From: Fragum whitleyi
Taxonomy: Eukaryota > Mollusca > Bivalvia > Cardiida > Cardiidae
DNA: 64,000 bases
Direction of reading: 5' to 3'
Assembly: GCA_948146395.1 (NCBI GenBank)
Contig: OX411543.1
Span: 59,635,689 to 59,699,688 of the forward strand
The translations under genes were made by a program, and so were the position numbers. Under the pieces are notes generated by a model, which saw only the letters and a list, made by a program, of their open reading frames with translations, was not told the DNA's origin and did no database searches. The number at the start of each line of letters is the position of its first letter. The first letter of the stretch is position 1. Below, one piece after another: positions 53,021 to 64,000 of the stretch.

Positions 53021-55793
53021 TACCCATTTTATTTCAATCAAAAATTACCTTTTTCATTTAGATAACGTTGTTAACTGTACGCTTTGGTAGCTAAATCAGA
53101 TGCGTTTTTTAACATGTAAGTAGACGTCGAGGAAAGCTATTTCCTTAAATGTAACGACGTCATATAAATTCTTCTGATATCACTTTGCAGAATTCGATAA
53201 AAGAAGAAATTGCCTGTGACAAGTATATTTTTACTTTTCAACGTTGTCTTCAAATCAAATATATCATTATCATTTTGTTTATACCGTTTGTGAAATAATA
53301 ATCATAATGTGCATCTAAATTTCTTAACTGTTCTACAAAAAACTGCATTTTCCATATCCAAAGACCGCAAACTCAAATGTCAGCTTTTTTCTGCTTGAAT
53401 ATTAGCTAAATTGTCTTCACAGGCTTACATTTGCATGTTTTTGATTTAACCAATCCCCACGTTGTCATCGCGTTCCAGTCACAGCATTTGTCCTGTCGAA
53501 TTTTCCATTTTATCATTCTTCTGTATTAATGTAAATGCAAAGCATTATCTGCATCGTGTTTTGTTATTTGTAGATATATTGACCAAAAACTGTTCAATAT
53601 GGTAATACATTCACGTCTTTTCACGGTCTAAAATCCCGTCGTCTAGCACTGATTCTGCAGCCGTGAGACGGATTGCGATAGAATTATACGCCCTATTTAT
53701 ATTCAAACATCAAACGTTTTGTATTTTGTCGAGGAATATTGATGTTGGCATTCCAGTGTCCGTTTACCATTCCTTAACTTATTAAACCAATTCCCTTAAC
53801 ATATATACTGAACTGCATTGGAAACGCGTCGTCATTTTATACTTAAAAAATCATTATTATACACCACTTATATTTTTGGCATATAAATGTTTGGGAAAAT
53901 ATAGTGATAGTAATGCTAAATTCTTATCAAATCGTGTATGAAATCTCAGTTTTGATTTGTGTTTTGGAATGGTAGTGGGATGGTAGATAGGTATGTATTC
54001 TTCGAATTCTTGGTAAGCAATGTGACGCAAAAAGACCTTTCAAGTCCATCGACATTCATTGCTTTAGTGTTTCTGACTTTGGTCAGGATGTAAGCACAGT
54101 CGACTTAAAGTGACTAAATATGAAGCCATAACACCTAAGTACGGACGTTAATCTTTGCAAATTCGTCAGAGAACTATGTCCACTTGAAGTACCTGCTAAT
54201 GTAAATGGAATTGGTCCGTGGTTGAGCTGTAGGATTAAGTAAAGTACTTCTCGTGTGTGGCTCGATCCTTTACTAAAACTGGCAACTAAATCTAATTACA
54301 ATAGTTACAAGACGTAAGATTCTGGAACGTAAACAAGGTGAAGTAAAGACAAAACGACGTTTACGTTACGCGGGAACAAAAAACAGACGCTGACATGTTC
54401 ACTGTGGTCAGCATCGCCTCTGTAGGCCATGTGTGTTCGGGTGTCATAAGAATAATTAAAAAATCGCACGAAAACTTGTTAAATAAAAGACAATTATTTG
54501 ATGCAAAAAAAAGATGATACGCGTGATGCGTTTAAAACATTACTTTTAAACATTTTGTCTTAACGAAAGAAAAAAAAAACGTATGTACATCATAGAAGTT
54601 CAATTTATCATCACATGTCACTGTTTTATAATTTGACAAGGGTTCAAAAGCCTTAATTCTTAAGTTGATCATACAAAAGTATGGAGAGTTTTATATATGC
54701 GGAGTTCCATAAGAAAGTATGCACTTTCACTTTTTGCATTTTCTTGATTTTCACAGAGTTGGAAGACATTTATGGGATAAAATTGATATCATTCTTAAGA
54801 TAAGACCTTTTTGAAATTATAAGTCAAATCAGAGTTTTGCAATCGGATACTGCATACGCGAAAATAGAACGTATAACGTTAAGATTTGACCTCCTTACAG
54901 CTTGTTCTCTTGCAAGAGTTATATGCATATGTTACACTGTATAGTTTTAGGAGACATACCAAGCCATTTTCAAACAAAAGTTTTATCATCCCTGCAGACG
55001 TTACGTGGGCGTCAACGTTAGTAATTGCTACGTTGTTAGGTCAGTAACTTGTCGTCGAAGAGTGCTATGGCGTCCAATGACCTCTCAACATACCCTTTCT
55101 AAACCTTTAAAAAGTGATGCCCCCGATTTATATCGGAATATGAACTCTATCAATTTCGCTGACGTTCTGAAACTGACAAGGTTCGATTATGTTCATCCAC
55201 GAAAATTATAAGTCAAACCAAACAGTCGAATTATGTGCAATTGCAATGATGATGTGATTTTATGATTAGCTGAGGCACAATGATTAAACCAAATGCAATT
55301 TCGGACTAAATAGACATCTAACGCGTGATGCACATGCAAAACATGCCAAATCAAAGGTTGATACTTAGCAGAAATTGTTTGCACACCGTCCGATTTATTA
55401 TTTCAAATATCGTTAGCAAATACTCATGGGGAACGTCATATCAAATTGCATGACGGTAGATTGTGTAATTTTCCGAGATATTCAAAATTCAAAAGTGCAC
55501 ACTTTCTTTTGGAACTGAGTATATATATATAAAAGTAAAACAAAGGTATTTGTGGAAATAGTTATGTAACAAATAGGGTCATACTAGAATTTCTGACACA
55601 AGGAAAACTAACCCTATAACATGGGAACGATAAGTTAATCCTTGTCATAAGGAATAAATTGCCTTTGGCAAATTGCATTAATTTCAAAGTCCTGAAAGCA
55701 CTGGATGCCAAAATTGTGAGTCAGAGTTCAATTTGAAAACACAGTTTTCAAATTTTGATGGTTTTAAAAGCAAAATCAGGTAGTAGAGACTAT
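53021..55793. other. Long repeat-poor stretch without confident gene
   Basis: ATAACGTTGTTAACTG then TA at 53063-53080 looks like an isolated P436 right end. A frame of 57 codons ending at 54516 contains MFTVVSIASVGHVCSG and is unconfirmed. Frames at 55005-55211 and 55193-55384 are on opposite strands and featureless. AT-rich, no transposon otherwise recognised. Confidence 0.35.
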
Positions 55794-55823
55794 GATCAGA
55801 CTGCACATATGTGCAGCCTGATC
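55794..55823. repeat. 30 bp near-perfect palindrome
   Basis: GATCAGACTGCACAT pairs with ATGTGCAGCCTGATC, one mismatch. The GATCAGACTG / CAGCCTGATC words recall the inner hairpins of M2 and M4 MITEs, so it may be their relic. Confidence 0.7.
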
Positions 55824-56523
55824 CTTGTCTATACCACCTGCAAAAGAATGAATATTCCTGGTTCAACATGACAAGGGTTAATATTATTGTTCAATTCGTT
55901 TTGTCTTTTGTTCATCATTTTTTTATGAAAACTATCTATACCGCTAAAAATATTCACATTTTCCGAGTTCAACATTTCTATCAATTTGAACATATGTAGG
56001 TTATTTTTATAATATTATTTCAAATAATGTACTAACGATAGATTTTTTTACTGGCAAGACGCGTACGATTAATTCATGAAATAATACATTTTTTCATGTA
56101 AGTCTTTTCAAATGCTTCTTATTCTATATGTATACTTAATTTGATTTCAACTCAACTAAACATATGTAGCAATATTAAGTAATTGTTAATAAGCAGACAA
56201 ATCGTTAAAATATACCTGTACGTGGTAACAATTCACAAATGACATGTGAGCAATTTGTTAAAACAGCGAAAAGGTCGATAACAAAACGACGCCTTTTTGC
56301 CTACAACTTGAAAGAAGTAATCAAATTAGTTTACTTCTGAGGAGTTTTGCATCATCTTTTGTCAGATGGTAATTGTCAGTCTGGTTTATGTAAGCAAATT
56401 CACCCTTCTTCTGCCAGACCTCAAGAAAATTGGAGCGATTTTGATTTCTCGTCGACATAAGTCTTTATGCGTCAATCAAATCAAATTTTGTCCACGGTTA
56501 TTTTTCCATTTTTTTAATCCTTC
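55824..56523. other. No supported gene
   Basis: AT-rich; frames at 55811-55999 and 56366-56572 have no domain. Confidence 0.4.
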
Positions 56524-56822
56524 TCAGGATAATTGTAGGTTCACAAGGAAGGATCTTTCGAAATGGGACTGAACCATCTTAAAGACTATATTTTTGCTCA
56601 ACATATGCTTAGTTATGAGATTAAGTCATCAAATATTATAAGATTTCCTCGAAACTCCCACAGGATGATTTACAGTTATAAGAGATGGTATTTTTGGAAG
56701 ATGGGACTGATCCGTTGAAGAACACGGGAAAAGAGGCATTGTGGATTTTTGCTCATATATTCTCTCGTTTAAGCTAAAAAGTTCACAAATATTATCAATA
56801 TTCTCTTGAAACAGGATGAACC
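56524..56822. repeat. Weak tandem repeat, about 140-150 bp period
   Basis: CAGGATAATTGTAGGTTCAC, CAGGATGATTTACAGTTATAAG and CAGGATGAACCTATATCTTAAG recur with GGACTGA-ACC/TCC and TTTTTGCTCA-ATAT blocks between. Two to three diverged units. Confidence 0.45.
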
Positions 56823-57053
56823 TATATCTTAAGAACCTATGAGAAGCTAACAATTTGATTATGTCATTGAAATAGGGATTTTTCTCTTTCAAAATTAATT
56901 TTGAATGACGTTGTTGATTCTATGTTTTTTGATGAGTTTGAGCGTTTTTGAATGACATGAGTGAGTGTTTGGAAAAAATGTACGGAGCGCCGAGTGAGCG
57001 ATTTAGAATGGTTTTGATTGAGGTGAATGTCAATATCCCGATGTTGTTAACTG
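56823..57053 (-). mobile_element. P436-A right half, minus orientation
   Basis: AAGAACCTATGAGAAGCTAACAATTTG, TGAATGACGTTGTTGATTC, GAGTGAGTGTTTGGA, GCGCCGAGTGAGCGATTTAG, CCCGATGTTGTTAACTG then TA. The hairpin side is missing. Confidence 0.88.
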
Positions 57054-57225
57054 TAACCTGTCTTCAGGGCTGGTAGGCACTCATTACTAATAGGCTTCAG
57101 ACGCTTCTAATGGTACTTTGATCGATTTATTAGGAAATTAGTAAGATGTGTAGGTAAACTTATTAGAGGTAATAAATCGGCTGCTTCATAACACAAGAAA
57201 TGAACAACATAACAACTAGGAACAG
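57054..57225. other. No feature
   Basis: Spacer without recognised feature. Confidence 0.4.
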
Positions 57226-57340
57226 AACAGTTGAGAAATTAACAAGGTGACTGATACATGTAACTAAATAGATTGGAAATGAAATTTACTTTAAGTGTGG
57301 TGAAGGAAAGTTGAAATATATAATGGGAAGGTGAAAGACT
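57226..57340 (-). mobile_element. P436 end fragment, decayed
   Basis: CAGTTGAGAAATTAACAAGGTGACTG, GGAAATGAAATTTAC, AAGTGTGGTGAAGGAAAG, AATGGGAAGGTGAAAG follow the order of the right end up to the hairpin base, minus orientation. Confidence 0.6.
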
Positions 57341-57407
57341 TTCGCACATTGCCTCATATTCAACATAATGGTGGTTATCATATACAAATGAAATTTCCTT
57401 TCACATT

Positions 57408-57557
57408 ATTAATTATGCGGTTTATAACCGGGGTATATGACGATTTATTCCCAGCTGGAAAAATTAGACGTCACCCAAGCCGCAGGCGAGGGTTGACATC
57501 ATTTTTCCAGCCGGGGATAAATCGTCATATACCCCGGGAAAACGTATTAATTACGAA
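57408..57557. repeat. Hairpin element of about 150 bp
   Basis: ATTAATTATGCGG and GGGGTATATGACGATTTATTCCC, CTGGAAAAAT, GACGTCACCC pair with GGGTTGACATC, ATTTTTCCAG, GGGATAAATCGTCATATACCCC and CGTATTAATTACG. The loop contains AAGCCGCAGGCG. A diverged half occurs at 13735. Confidence 0.85.
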
Positions 57558-57912
57558 TTCATTTAACTCCAAAGTTTGGACAAAATATCTGTCTCTTGTC
57601 TATTCAAGCCCATGGCATGCACCGATTTATTCTTAGATTACAAATGTCTCCATATGCGCCTCAAAATAAGAATTAAACATGCAATGACGTCATAGTTAGT
57701 TGTGACGTCAATTCCGCGATGTTGTGATGTAAAAGCGTCTTTTGGCTGATTCTGCAAGAAAGTAAGCACTATAGATGAATAGATCGATAAAATTGAAAGG
57801 TATTTATCAGCTTTTATATCAACGTGAATTTGTACGTTATTAAATGACATGAACATTTTACCTCCGCAAACTGTGTATACTAAGGTCGTGTTATCAATGA
57901 AGCGAGAGCATC
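57558..57912. other. No supported gene
   Basis: GTCAATTCCGCGATGTTGTGATG at 57705-57727 resembles a P436 end, unconfirmed. Otherwise featureless. Confidence 0.35.
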
Positions 57913-58056
57913 ATGGCTGCCATCACTTTTTCGAGCTTTGCATATGTTCCCGACGAGGCATCTAGGGAAATATTAAACGTTATACAGCCGTATATAACAG
58001 TGTTTGTCAGGTCAGCATTAATCAACGAAGATGCTAGAAAACTATTTGCAGGATAA
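57913..58056 (+). CDS. Small open frame of 47 codons, possible first exon
   Basis: ATG in a good context (GCATCATGGCTGCC) opens MAAITFSSFAYVPDEASREI and a further 27 residues ending in FAG before TAA at 58054-58056. The amino-acid mix is more protein-like than the surrounding AT-rich frames. An internal CAGGTCAGC near 58007 could act as a weak donor, making this the first exon of a longer gene. No family recognised and no downstream exon located. Confidence 0.25.
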   Translation: MAAITFSSFAYVPDEASREILNVIQPYITVFVRSALINEDARKLFAG

Positions 58057-58740
58057 TAGAATTTACTAACCGTTGTTTAAAAATTGATTAATGTTTGCTC
58101 ATTGACTAATCAGACGCTTTCAAATTACAGTACATACAGACACGTATAGAATGTAAGATAGAGTTTCTTTCATTTTTATAACTTTATCCAAATTTCGAAA
58201 TGTTTAAATCCTAAAATTCTTAGCTGCATTCCTGTTGAAATTGCGATGAACGTCGTTCGTGAAATGAAACCTTTGTCATTCAATCAATTTAAGATGCATA
58301 TACTTTAATCTTACACAAATGTATATTTATTATATACAGAAGATTTGTGTTCTTAGTAAGAATTTGTTACCAGTACATTTTGTACCTGACAAATGCTTTA
58401 TTTCTACAATTTCTTTTGTTATTTGAGTGCAAGGGGCGTACCACACACGACTCATTGTGTCTATTTATGTGCATCCACACATGTTTTCTCTTCATTCAAA
58501 GAGGTTTTTCAACTCCTTATGCAATATTAATATACAAGTCAATAACCGCAATCGCAAGCCGCAGGCATAACGACATTCAACCTTTACGACTTACAATACA
58601 ATAGTAATTACAATGAAATTAAAAAAAGTTTGTATGATTATTGAATAACTGATTATATATTAATAAACAGTAGCACTATCAATAACAAACATTTCCATTC
58701 ATTCATTCAAAACGCTCCATAAGTCATTCGTAAATCGTGT
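58057..58740. other. No supported gene; possible P436 trace
   Basis: An 85-codon frame at 58347-58604 is hydrophobic and featureless. CATTCATTCATTCAAAACGCTCCA at 58697-58720 resembles P436 subterminal sequence. Confidence 0.35.
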
Positions 58741-59025
58741 CAGCCCGATTAGCTCAGTTGGTATCGGACTTCAAAACCATTGAAGTTCGACCGCGTGGGT
58801 TCGATTCCCGCGCTGGCACACTAACATTCTAATTGTCTTTCGGATGAGACGTTAAACCGAGGCCCGGTGAGACGGTGCTTTACACCGAGAACCATGGCGG
58901 ATCTCAGCAGTAGTTTCGTCATGTATCCTTGCACTATCCCCCGTAACAACTAACCGTCTTCTGGGGGCGTCGCTCATATGGGCATGTGCTACGGTAGCGA
59001 CGATAAATAAACGGGAAAACACACT
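58741..59025 (+). mobile_element. tRNA-derived SINE (family b)
   Basis: GCCCGATTAGCTCAGTTGG (A box) with a short deletion after it, then GTGGGTTCGATTCCCGC (intact B box). Body GAGACGGTGCTTTACACCGAG, ACCATGGCGGATCTCAGCAG, ATCCTTGCACTATCCCCCG, CTTCTGGGGGCGTCGCTCAT; tail AATAAACGGGAAAACACAC. The flanks TCGTAAATCGTG and TCGTATTGTG may be a decayed target duplication. Confidence 0.92.
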
Positions 59026-59469
59026 CGTATTGTGAAACATTGTTGACCTGTCACTCATTTAATATTCCTGTTGACCTTCATTGATATTCGGAACCCACTT
59101 CCTTATATAGATTCAAAATACGCGAACAGAACATTCAAATAACGCAATATACCCAGTTCTATTAAATGACCAGATATAGGTATAGGTGTAAGGTCAGGAA
59201 CTTGCAATGCAGAGGTCCGGAGATCGAATCTTCCGCTCGTCATCACTTTTCCCCGTTTTTTCTTTTTTTTATTATAAATGCGATGGTACTTTTAATGGCT
59301 ATAATTCGGTCTTTGTAAACAGTTTACTGAATTTTGTTCATAGTTCTATGTGGGTAATCCGTTTGACATTCTGCATCAAGTAATTTCCTATTGTTCAGGA
59401 GCCTAAATGTTTTTTTTCTGAAAAGTACAGGAGAATTTATCACGCTCCTCTTTTCTCGATCTCTGTCTA
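59026..59469. other. No gene; possible SINE B-box trace
   Basis: GAGGTCCGGAGATCGAATCTTCCGC at 59211-59235 resembles a polymerase III B-box region, without a convincing A box. Otherwise nothing. Confidence 0.35.
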
Positions 59470-60052
59470 CACTGAAACGAACTTCTAAACGGCCACTTGC
59501 TTTTTGCTGAAAAGGTAATATTTTCTTTGGGATCTGAAATGGGAAATAGTTGGATTCTATTAGAATTATCAATCTGGGAGATTTTTCAATAAACATCGAC
59601 TTGTAAAAATGTTAGGAAAGCATCGAATTTGACGGGAATTCAAGTGGACCCCTGATTTCAAAATTGACATTGGTGGGTGGGGTAATTTGAACGTTTTACC
59701 CTTGTATGAGAAATAAAAAAAAACTCAATGTAAATTTCTTCATTGATTTGGTATCTGGCACGCAAAAGCCATCGAAGTTTGTCACTTATGGGATCAATCG
59801 CCCAGTATTTCTAAGACCGAAATTTTTAATTTCTTCGAAAATGTGCATCTTTTGTGACTTTCATGATGGAGGGTTCTTGTGTTTGAACGTTTGATATAGA
59901 AACCACGGACAAAAATTCGAATCCATTTTTCTTGTAGAGTACGCAGAATTGTACGGCCTTCCATATGGAACTAAAAGATAGTTCATTAAATGGCTATAGA
60001 TATGTTAAAATGTGGCAAGTGCAAGATGGCCGTTTATAAGTTCGTTTCAGTG
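59470..60052 (-). mobile_element. TA-flanked element M3, inverted copy (583 bp)
   Basis: TA then CACTGAAACGAACTTCTAAACGGCCAC at the left and GATGGCCGTTTATAAGTTCGTTTCAGTG then TA at the right. Internal blocks CCTGATTTCAAAATTGACATTGG, GGGGTAATTTGAACG, GTATTTCTAAGACCGAAA run opposite to 24529-25118. A 90-codon minus-strand frame at 59324-59596 spans its border and is incidental. Confidence 0.86.
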
Positions 60053-60473
60053 TATATCTGATGGTCTTTTGAGTTATTTTTTTTTTTTTTTTCGGTTTGT
60101 TTGTTTGTTTAATGGATTAAGAATTCCGTAAATAAATTTACGGAAGAAACGATAAGCAATGAAATGTACCGTTCGATAAGAAAAATATTAATAATATCAT
60201 TAGAATTAAAGATCATGAACGAAAGAAGATAATTCAATTCAGTCGCTTAGGTGCTGTGTTAGAGAAACAAAAAGGGCCAATTTGACGATCAAATGCCTCG
60301 TTACATAAGCTTGAATGCTATGATAATTAAAGGAATGAGAGATTTGATTCAGAAAAAAAATTGAAAATACAAAATATTGCAAACAACAAATTCAAGAGAC
60401 AATCAAACTGTCTCTTAATGTTATAATGATAAAATTAAAGTAAAAACAATTTTGAAAATAAAATACTGTTTTC
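60053..60473. other. No gene; T run
   Basis: A T run of about 16 lies at 60077-60092. AT-rich, no repeat recognised. Confidence 0.4.
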
Positions 60474-60553
60474 GATTGCGTGCGTATTCGAACCGGGTTT
60501 GTCATTTCAATGTCTCTAATTGGCGAACTGTTTAGACCACTGCGCTATGGACC
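60474..60553 (-). pseudogene. tRNA-like sequence (tRNA pseudogene or SINE head)
   Basis: On the minus strand, GGGTCCATAGCGCAGTGGTC is A-box-like and CCCGGTTCGAATACGC B-box-like at tRNA spacing. The acceptor stem does not pair and the anticodon arm is irregular, so it is not a functional tRNA. A tRNA-derived SINE head is the likelier origin, but no SINE body was recognised. Confidence 0.5.
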
Positions 60554-61115
60554 CAATTACAACAATTGAGGTATTTTATTTGATCTTAAAATAACATTCT
60601 TTCAATAACCTCGCGGATATAAACGAAAGTTTACGAAAAATAATGAGTGACAGATAAACTTTGTTTTCCAATAAATCGTCCGACTTGTCAATTTAGCCAT
60701 GTTTTTCACTGTAGGACGACGGACGTTGCTCTTTTTTCAATAAGAGTAGAAATTTAATCGCAGTGCCCCTTTCATAATGTACAGGCATAACATAACCCGA
60801 GGTTTGTTTGACAAAAATAGAAGATTTGGGTTATTGTCTGTTACACTAACAAGTTTAGTGTCTGATAAATATTGGAATGGATTAGTCTGTTCGAGAGGTT
60901 GAAAGAAAAGTAATCAGTTTGTGCAGGGAAATAATGCAATTTGTAAACGACAAGATATTCCGCAGAATTTTAATTGCGGGAAACAAAGGATTTATGTAGC
61001 ATCTTATTTTGAAATGTAGAAGATCAAAGTAACGAGATTACAGTCCCAAATGTTGAAATTTAATAAATATAAGGTTTTATGGGTAGTTGCGAATCTCCGC
61101 CAATTACATGGTTGC
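60554..61115. other. No supported gene
   Basis: AT-rich, nothing recognised. Confidence 0.4.
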
Positions 61116-61465
61116 AGTAAGTTACTGCGTGAAATTGACATTCATCTCAATCAAAAGCATTCTAAATCATTCACTCAGCACTCAAATCATTCAATCCAAC
61201 CACTCACTCATTTGAAGCTTTCAAAAACTCTCCACGATCGTTAAAAAGAATTCGATCGACAGCTTCATACAAAATAAATGCAAGTAGAAAAAATGCGATT
61301 TCCCTGACATAATTGAAATAACGGGCGTCTATTTCGTTCTTGAAAATATAGACGGCAATTTATAGAGTTTGTATGTATATTTCATTACAGGGAGGTAGCA
61401 AATATCGCTAATTTCGTTAATTTTGAACAAAAATTGGCGATTTTGATTTACCTCCCTTTAATTTC
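61116..61465 (+). mobile_element. P436-A copy, plus orientation, right side lost after hairpin
   Basis: GCAGTAAGTTACTGCGTGAAATTGAC at the left, CTCATTTGAAGC variant interior, ATGCGATTTCCCTGACAT, and a complete hairpin at about 61390-61457 (GGGAGGTAGCAAATATCGC to GGCGATTTTGATTTACCTCCC). It ends just past the hairpin at TTTAATTTC. Confidence 0.85.
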
Positions 61466-62462
61466 ATATACACAGTATTGAGTTGAGCAGTTAAGGGCTA
61501 GTCTAGTCCTCAGCCTTTTAATATAGACCAAGTTGATTTCATAGAATCGACAAATCGAAAGCATTTAAAGTCGATGATAAAGGCCGTCTATCATAATTTC
61601 AGGATCATAATGGCCAGTTATTGTTGTCTGGACTATGTCAGAATCAACAATACTTTAAGATGAATAAATGGGAGCAAAGCCCCACAATCGTGTCTATAAT
61701 CTGACGTAAAGAAGATATTGACTACATCAATGTGAGCCTTGCGATAAATTTATGGTTAATATACACAAAAGTGGGTGGGTGAACAGACATCAATCCTTTT
61801 TAGGTGGCAACATACAGATCTAAGCAGAATTTCTTGCAGCCGACACACAATGCTTCACAAATCTATTCCAAGGCTGTTCGAATTACCGTCTGGAATGAAA
61901 AGAAATGCAATTATGCTTTAATTAGGTCCAAAGCTCTCGGGCAGTGCTAGAGACTTGCATAGACACATCCTCAAATACATGGCATTAAAGTATTTCTTGT
62001 CCTAACGTCAACAACAAATTGGGCATAATTTCAGCAATTTGGCGCTATTTCAATGATACCCCACAGACATAAGGCAGTATTCTTTACAAAGCAAACCATG
62101 ATGAATAGAAAGCAAATTAAATATGCACTGAACAAGTGTTGTAAGAGGCATACACCATCCATTCCGATTATCAGCTATTTTGAATTATCTTACCCCACCC
62201 ACGATTCTGCGCTAAATTTTGACGCCTAGCTCTACCAGCCATGTACTCGAATTTTCAGTCTGCATCAATGAAACAAAGAAGAAACGGTTGAGACCTGGAT
62301 TCTCAAATCGCTCATTCTGGCATTATCATTTGATTTAATTGAACAAAAACATTTTTATCCCTCATATTACCTTTGAAAGGCTGTTTATTTCACTATTTCA
62401 TTTTTTGACCCTGGCCAATTCGAATATTTTTAGACTGGAACCGTATACTGCGCCCTTATAGA
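61466..62462. other. No supported gene
   Basis: No open frame above background and no recognised repeat. TACCCCACCCACGATTCTGCGC near 62190 and GGGAGCAAAGCCCCACAATCGTG near 61670 are GC-richer islands of unknown meaning. Confidence 0.35.
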
Positions 62463-62700
62463 GTAAGTAACATCGTGTAATGGACATTCACTCCGATATA
62501 TACCATTCTTAATCGCTCACTCAGCGCTTCCTTCATTCATTCCAAAAATTTACTCGCATGGAAAGCTCTGAAATCGTTCAGGAACACTTTGAAATCTGTC
62601 AACGCGATCATCATTTGACTCAGATTCACGATTTTATGGGCTTGTGGCGTTTACCAATGGTCTGGTTGGTCCTTGGTCCGACTTTTTTGAAAGGGAGGTA
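62463..62700 (+). mobile_element. P436-B left part, plus orientation, ending in the left hairpin arm
   Basis: AGTAAGTAACATCGTGTAATGGAC, CGCTCACTCAGCGCTTCCTTCATTC, GCTCTGAAATCG, CACTTTGAAATC, TTCACGATTTTATGGG, then GGGAGGTAATAAAAATCC where the element stops. Confidence 0.82.
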
Positions 62701-62704
62701 ATAA

Positions 62705-63345
62705 AAATCCAAAAGCCCCACCCTATCATGCCCATATTTGGGGGTCAATCAAGATTTCTACGCTAAAACATTTCGGGGGGCAGATTTTACGTTAAAATTG
62801 TAGGAGAAGGAAAAGGCTCCATCATGCCAAGCTCCTTTTTGGGTAGAAACCGTTTAAAGCTTTCAAATTAAAAAAATGGCCTTTTTGGGTAATTAAACAA
62901 AGATTGGCGAACAAGTTTTGAGAAGGGTCAACCACGAAAATCTTTTGCCACAATTGGTTACTGAGAATAAGATGTTCGAAGATTTCAAAGTAAATATCTT
63001 CAACGACCTGACATGCCCATTTATTAAGGTTTCAATCAAATATTCTTTTACGGACAAGTTTTGAGATGGGTCACCCATTTCAACATTTCTGCCAAGTTTG
63101 ATTAAAACTGCCACATTGGTAAATGAGGAGATGTTTAAAGGTTTTATATTAAAAAAAATGACCCGCCCTGTCACACCAATATCTTAGGGCCAATCACAGT
63201 TTTACGAAATGTTTTGCGAAGATACACCAAGGAATATGTATACTATTTTGTTTCTTGAAATTGGCCCAGTGGTTACTTTGGAAAAAATCCTTTAAGAAAT
63301 GTTTACAACTTTCCATAGACGATGACCGACGCACGATGGTGTAAG
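62705..63345 (-). repeat. Degenerate tandem array of about 150-170 bp units
   Basis: Units share AAAATGRCCYKCCCTGTCA, CATGCCCATWTT, GGTCAATCA-ATTTCTACG, AAGTTTTGAGATGGGTCACCC, TTTGATTAAAACTG, GAGGAGATGTTTAAAGG. The array ends with GATGACCGACGCACGATGG. It is of the same general kind as 37620-38380 and 49478-50353. A 93-codon minus-strand frame inside is incidental. Confidence 0.68.
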
Positions 63346-63533
63346 GTAATAAAAAAAACATGGTTGACCAAAAACAGTTTGAAAAGTTTTTTTTTTTAAA
63401 TATTTCATGCTACGTATTTTAGAAACAAGATGACTAAACGATTAGTCTTTTTTACACAATAATGCCATTTAACCATGAAAAAATAGAAATTTCGGCAAAC
63501 GGGGAATTGTATATATACGATTCACAATCCTTA

Positions 63534-63959
63534 CAGTTAGTTACATCATGAAATTGACGAACATTCCGATCAAAATCATTCAAAATAGCTCACTCAGCGA
63601 TCCATTCATTCACTCTAAACACTCACTCAAATCGATCAAAAATGTTCAAAACATTTCGAAATCGACCAAGACTTTCAACATTTAATTCAAATCGATCTAA
63701 TTATTTCACGATTTTTATTGGCCTGAGTGGATTTTTAAGTGTCTGATTGGCCAATGAAGACACACAAACAGAAAATTATGTATGTTTTATTATAGGGAGG
63801 TAATCAATATTGCTAATTTTGTTCATCTTGAACAAAATTAGCCATATTGGTTTACCTCTCTCTAATTTCACTCAAAACTCGCTCCACACACTTATTCAAT
63901 TTCATTCCAAAATCATTCCAAAATTATTCACCTCGTCAATTTCATGATGTTGTTAACTG
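63534..63959 (+). mobile_element. P436-B full-length copy with A-type hairpin (426 bp)
   Basis: TTA then CAGTTAGTTACATCATG at the left and TTTCATGATGTTGTTAACTG then TA at the right. Left interior is B-type: AACATTTCGAAATCG, CACGATTTTTATTGGCC, GAAGACACACAAACAG. The hairpin tip TTTTGTTCATCTTGAACAAA and right side are A-type, suggesting a recombinant or transitional form. Confidence 0.94.
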
Positions 63960-64000
63960 TACCCTTGAACATTTATCTCGTAAAGACGAGTAGATTTCAG

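Noticed and set aside
60474..60553. Functional tRNA gene on the minus strand
   Set aside because: A and B boxes are visible, but the acceptor stem does not pair and the anticodon arm is irregular. Kept only as a tRNA-like pseudogene.

Overview
The window looks like intergenic or intronic DNA from a marine invertebrate, most likely a bivalve mollusc. It is AT-rich, has almost no long open frames, and is packed with short non-autonomous transposons, tRNA-derived SINEs, hairpin elements and minisatellite-like arrays of types I recognise from bivalve genomes. The bivalve assignment is inferred from repeat recognition. No rRNA, intact tRNA, CRISPR array or bacterial operon is visible.

The dominant component is one transposon family, called P436 here. 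It has more than thirty copies or fragments in both orientations. A full copy is about 436 bp. It starts CAGTTAGTTACATCG and ends with the near-inverse, inserts into TA (Tc1/mariner style), and carries a central hairpin of about 65 bp with arms GGGAGGTAAT and ATTACCTCCC. Two subfamilies (A and B) differ in the left interior and in the hairpin tip, where both arms change together so that pairing is kept. A tandem duplication at 20511-21144 provides an empty and a filled site side by side and proves the TA target. Several copies sit inside older copies (28892-30225 and 52219-53020).

Other mobile DNA includes a foldback-like element with inverted minisatellite ends (776-2095), TA-flanked elements (3291-4324, 24529-25118, 59470-60052), TTAA-flanked elements (7543-7942, 20225-20445, 22820-23584), and two families of about 240-260 bp with GTGCGTGACATT or GTGACCCGTCACGCG ends. 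There are two SINE families, one with copies at 24083, 34666 and 41840 and the other at 47270 and 58741. A 5'-truncated non-LTR retrotransposon at 44466-46186 holds the only convincing protein-coding frame, a reverse transcriptase fragment with a YADD motif. Tandem arrays with 137-168 bp periods lie at 6716, 15338, 37620, 49478 and 62705.

Host genes are barely visible. The best hints are a signal-peptide-like first exon at 36435-36528 ending in a GTAAG donor, and a phase-matched terminal exon at 48495-48538 after a strong polypyrimidine tract and CAG. A 47-codon frame at 57913-58056 is a weaker hint. The other open frames of 60-137 codons are chance readings, mostly inside repeats.
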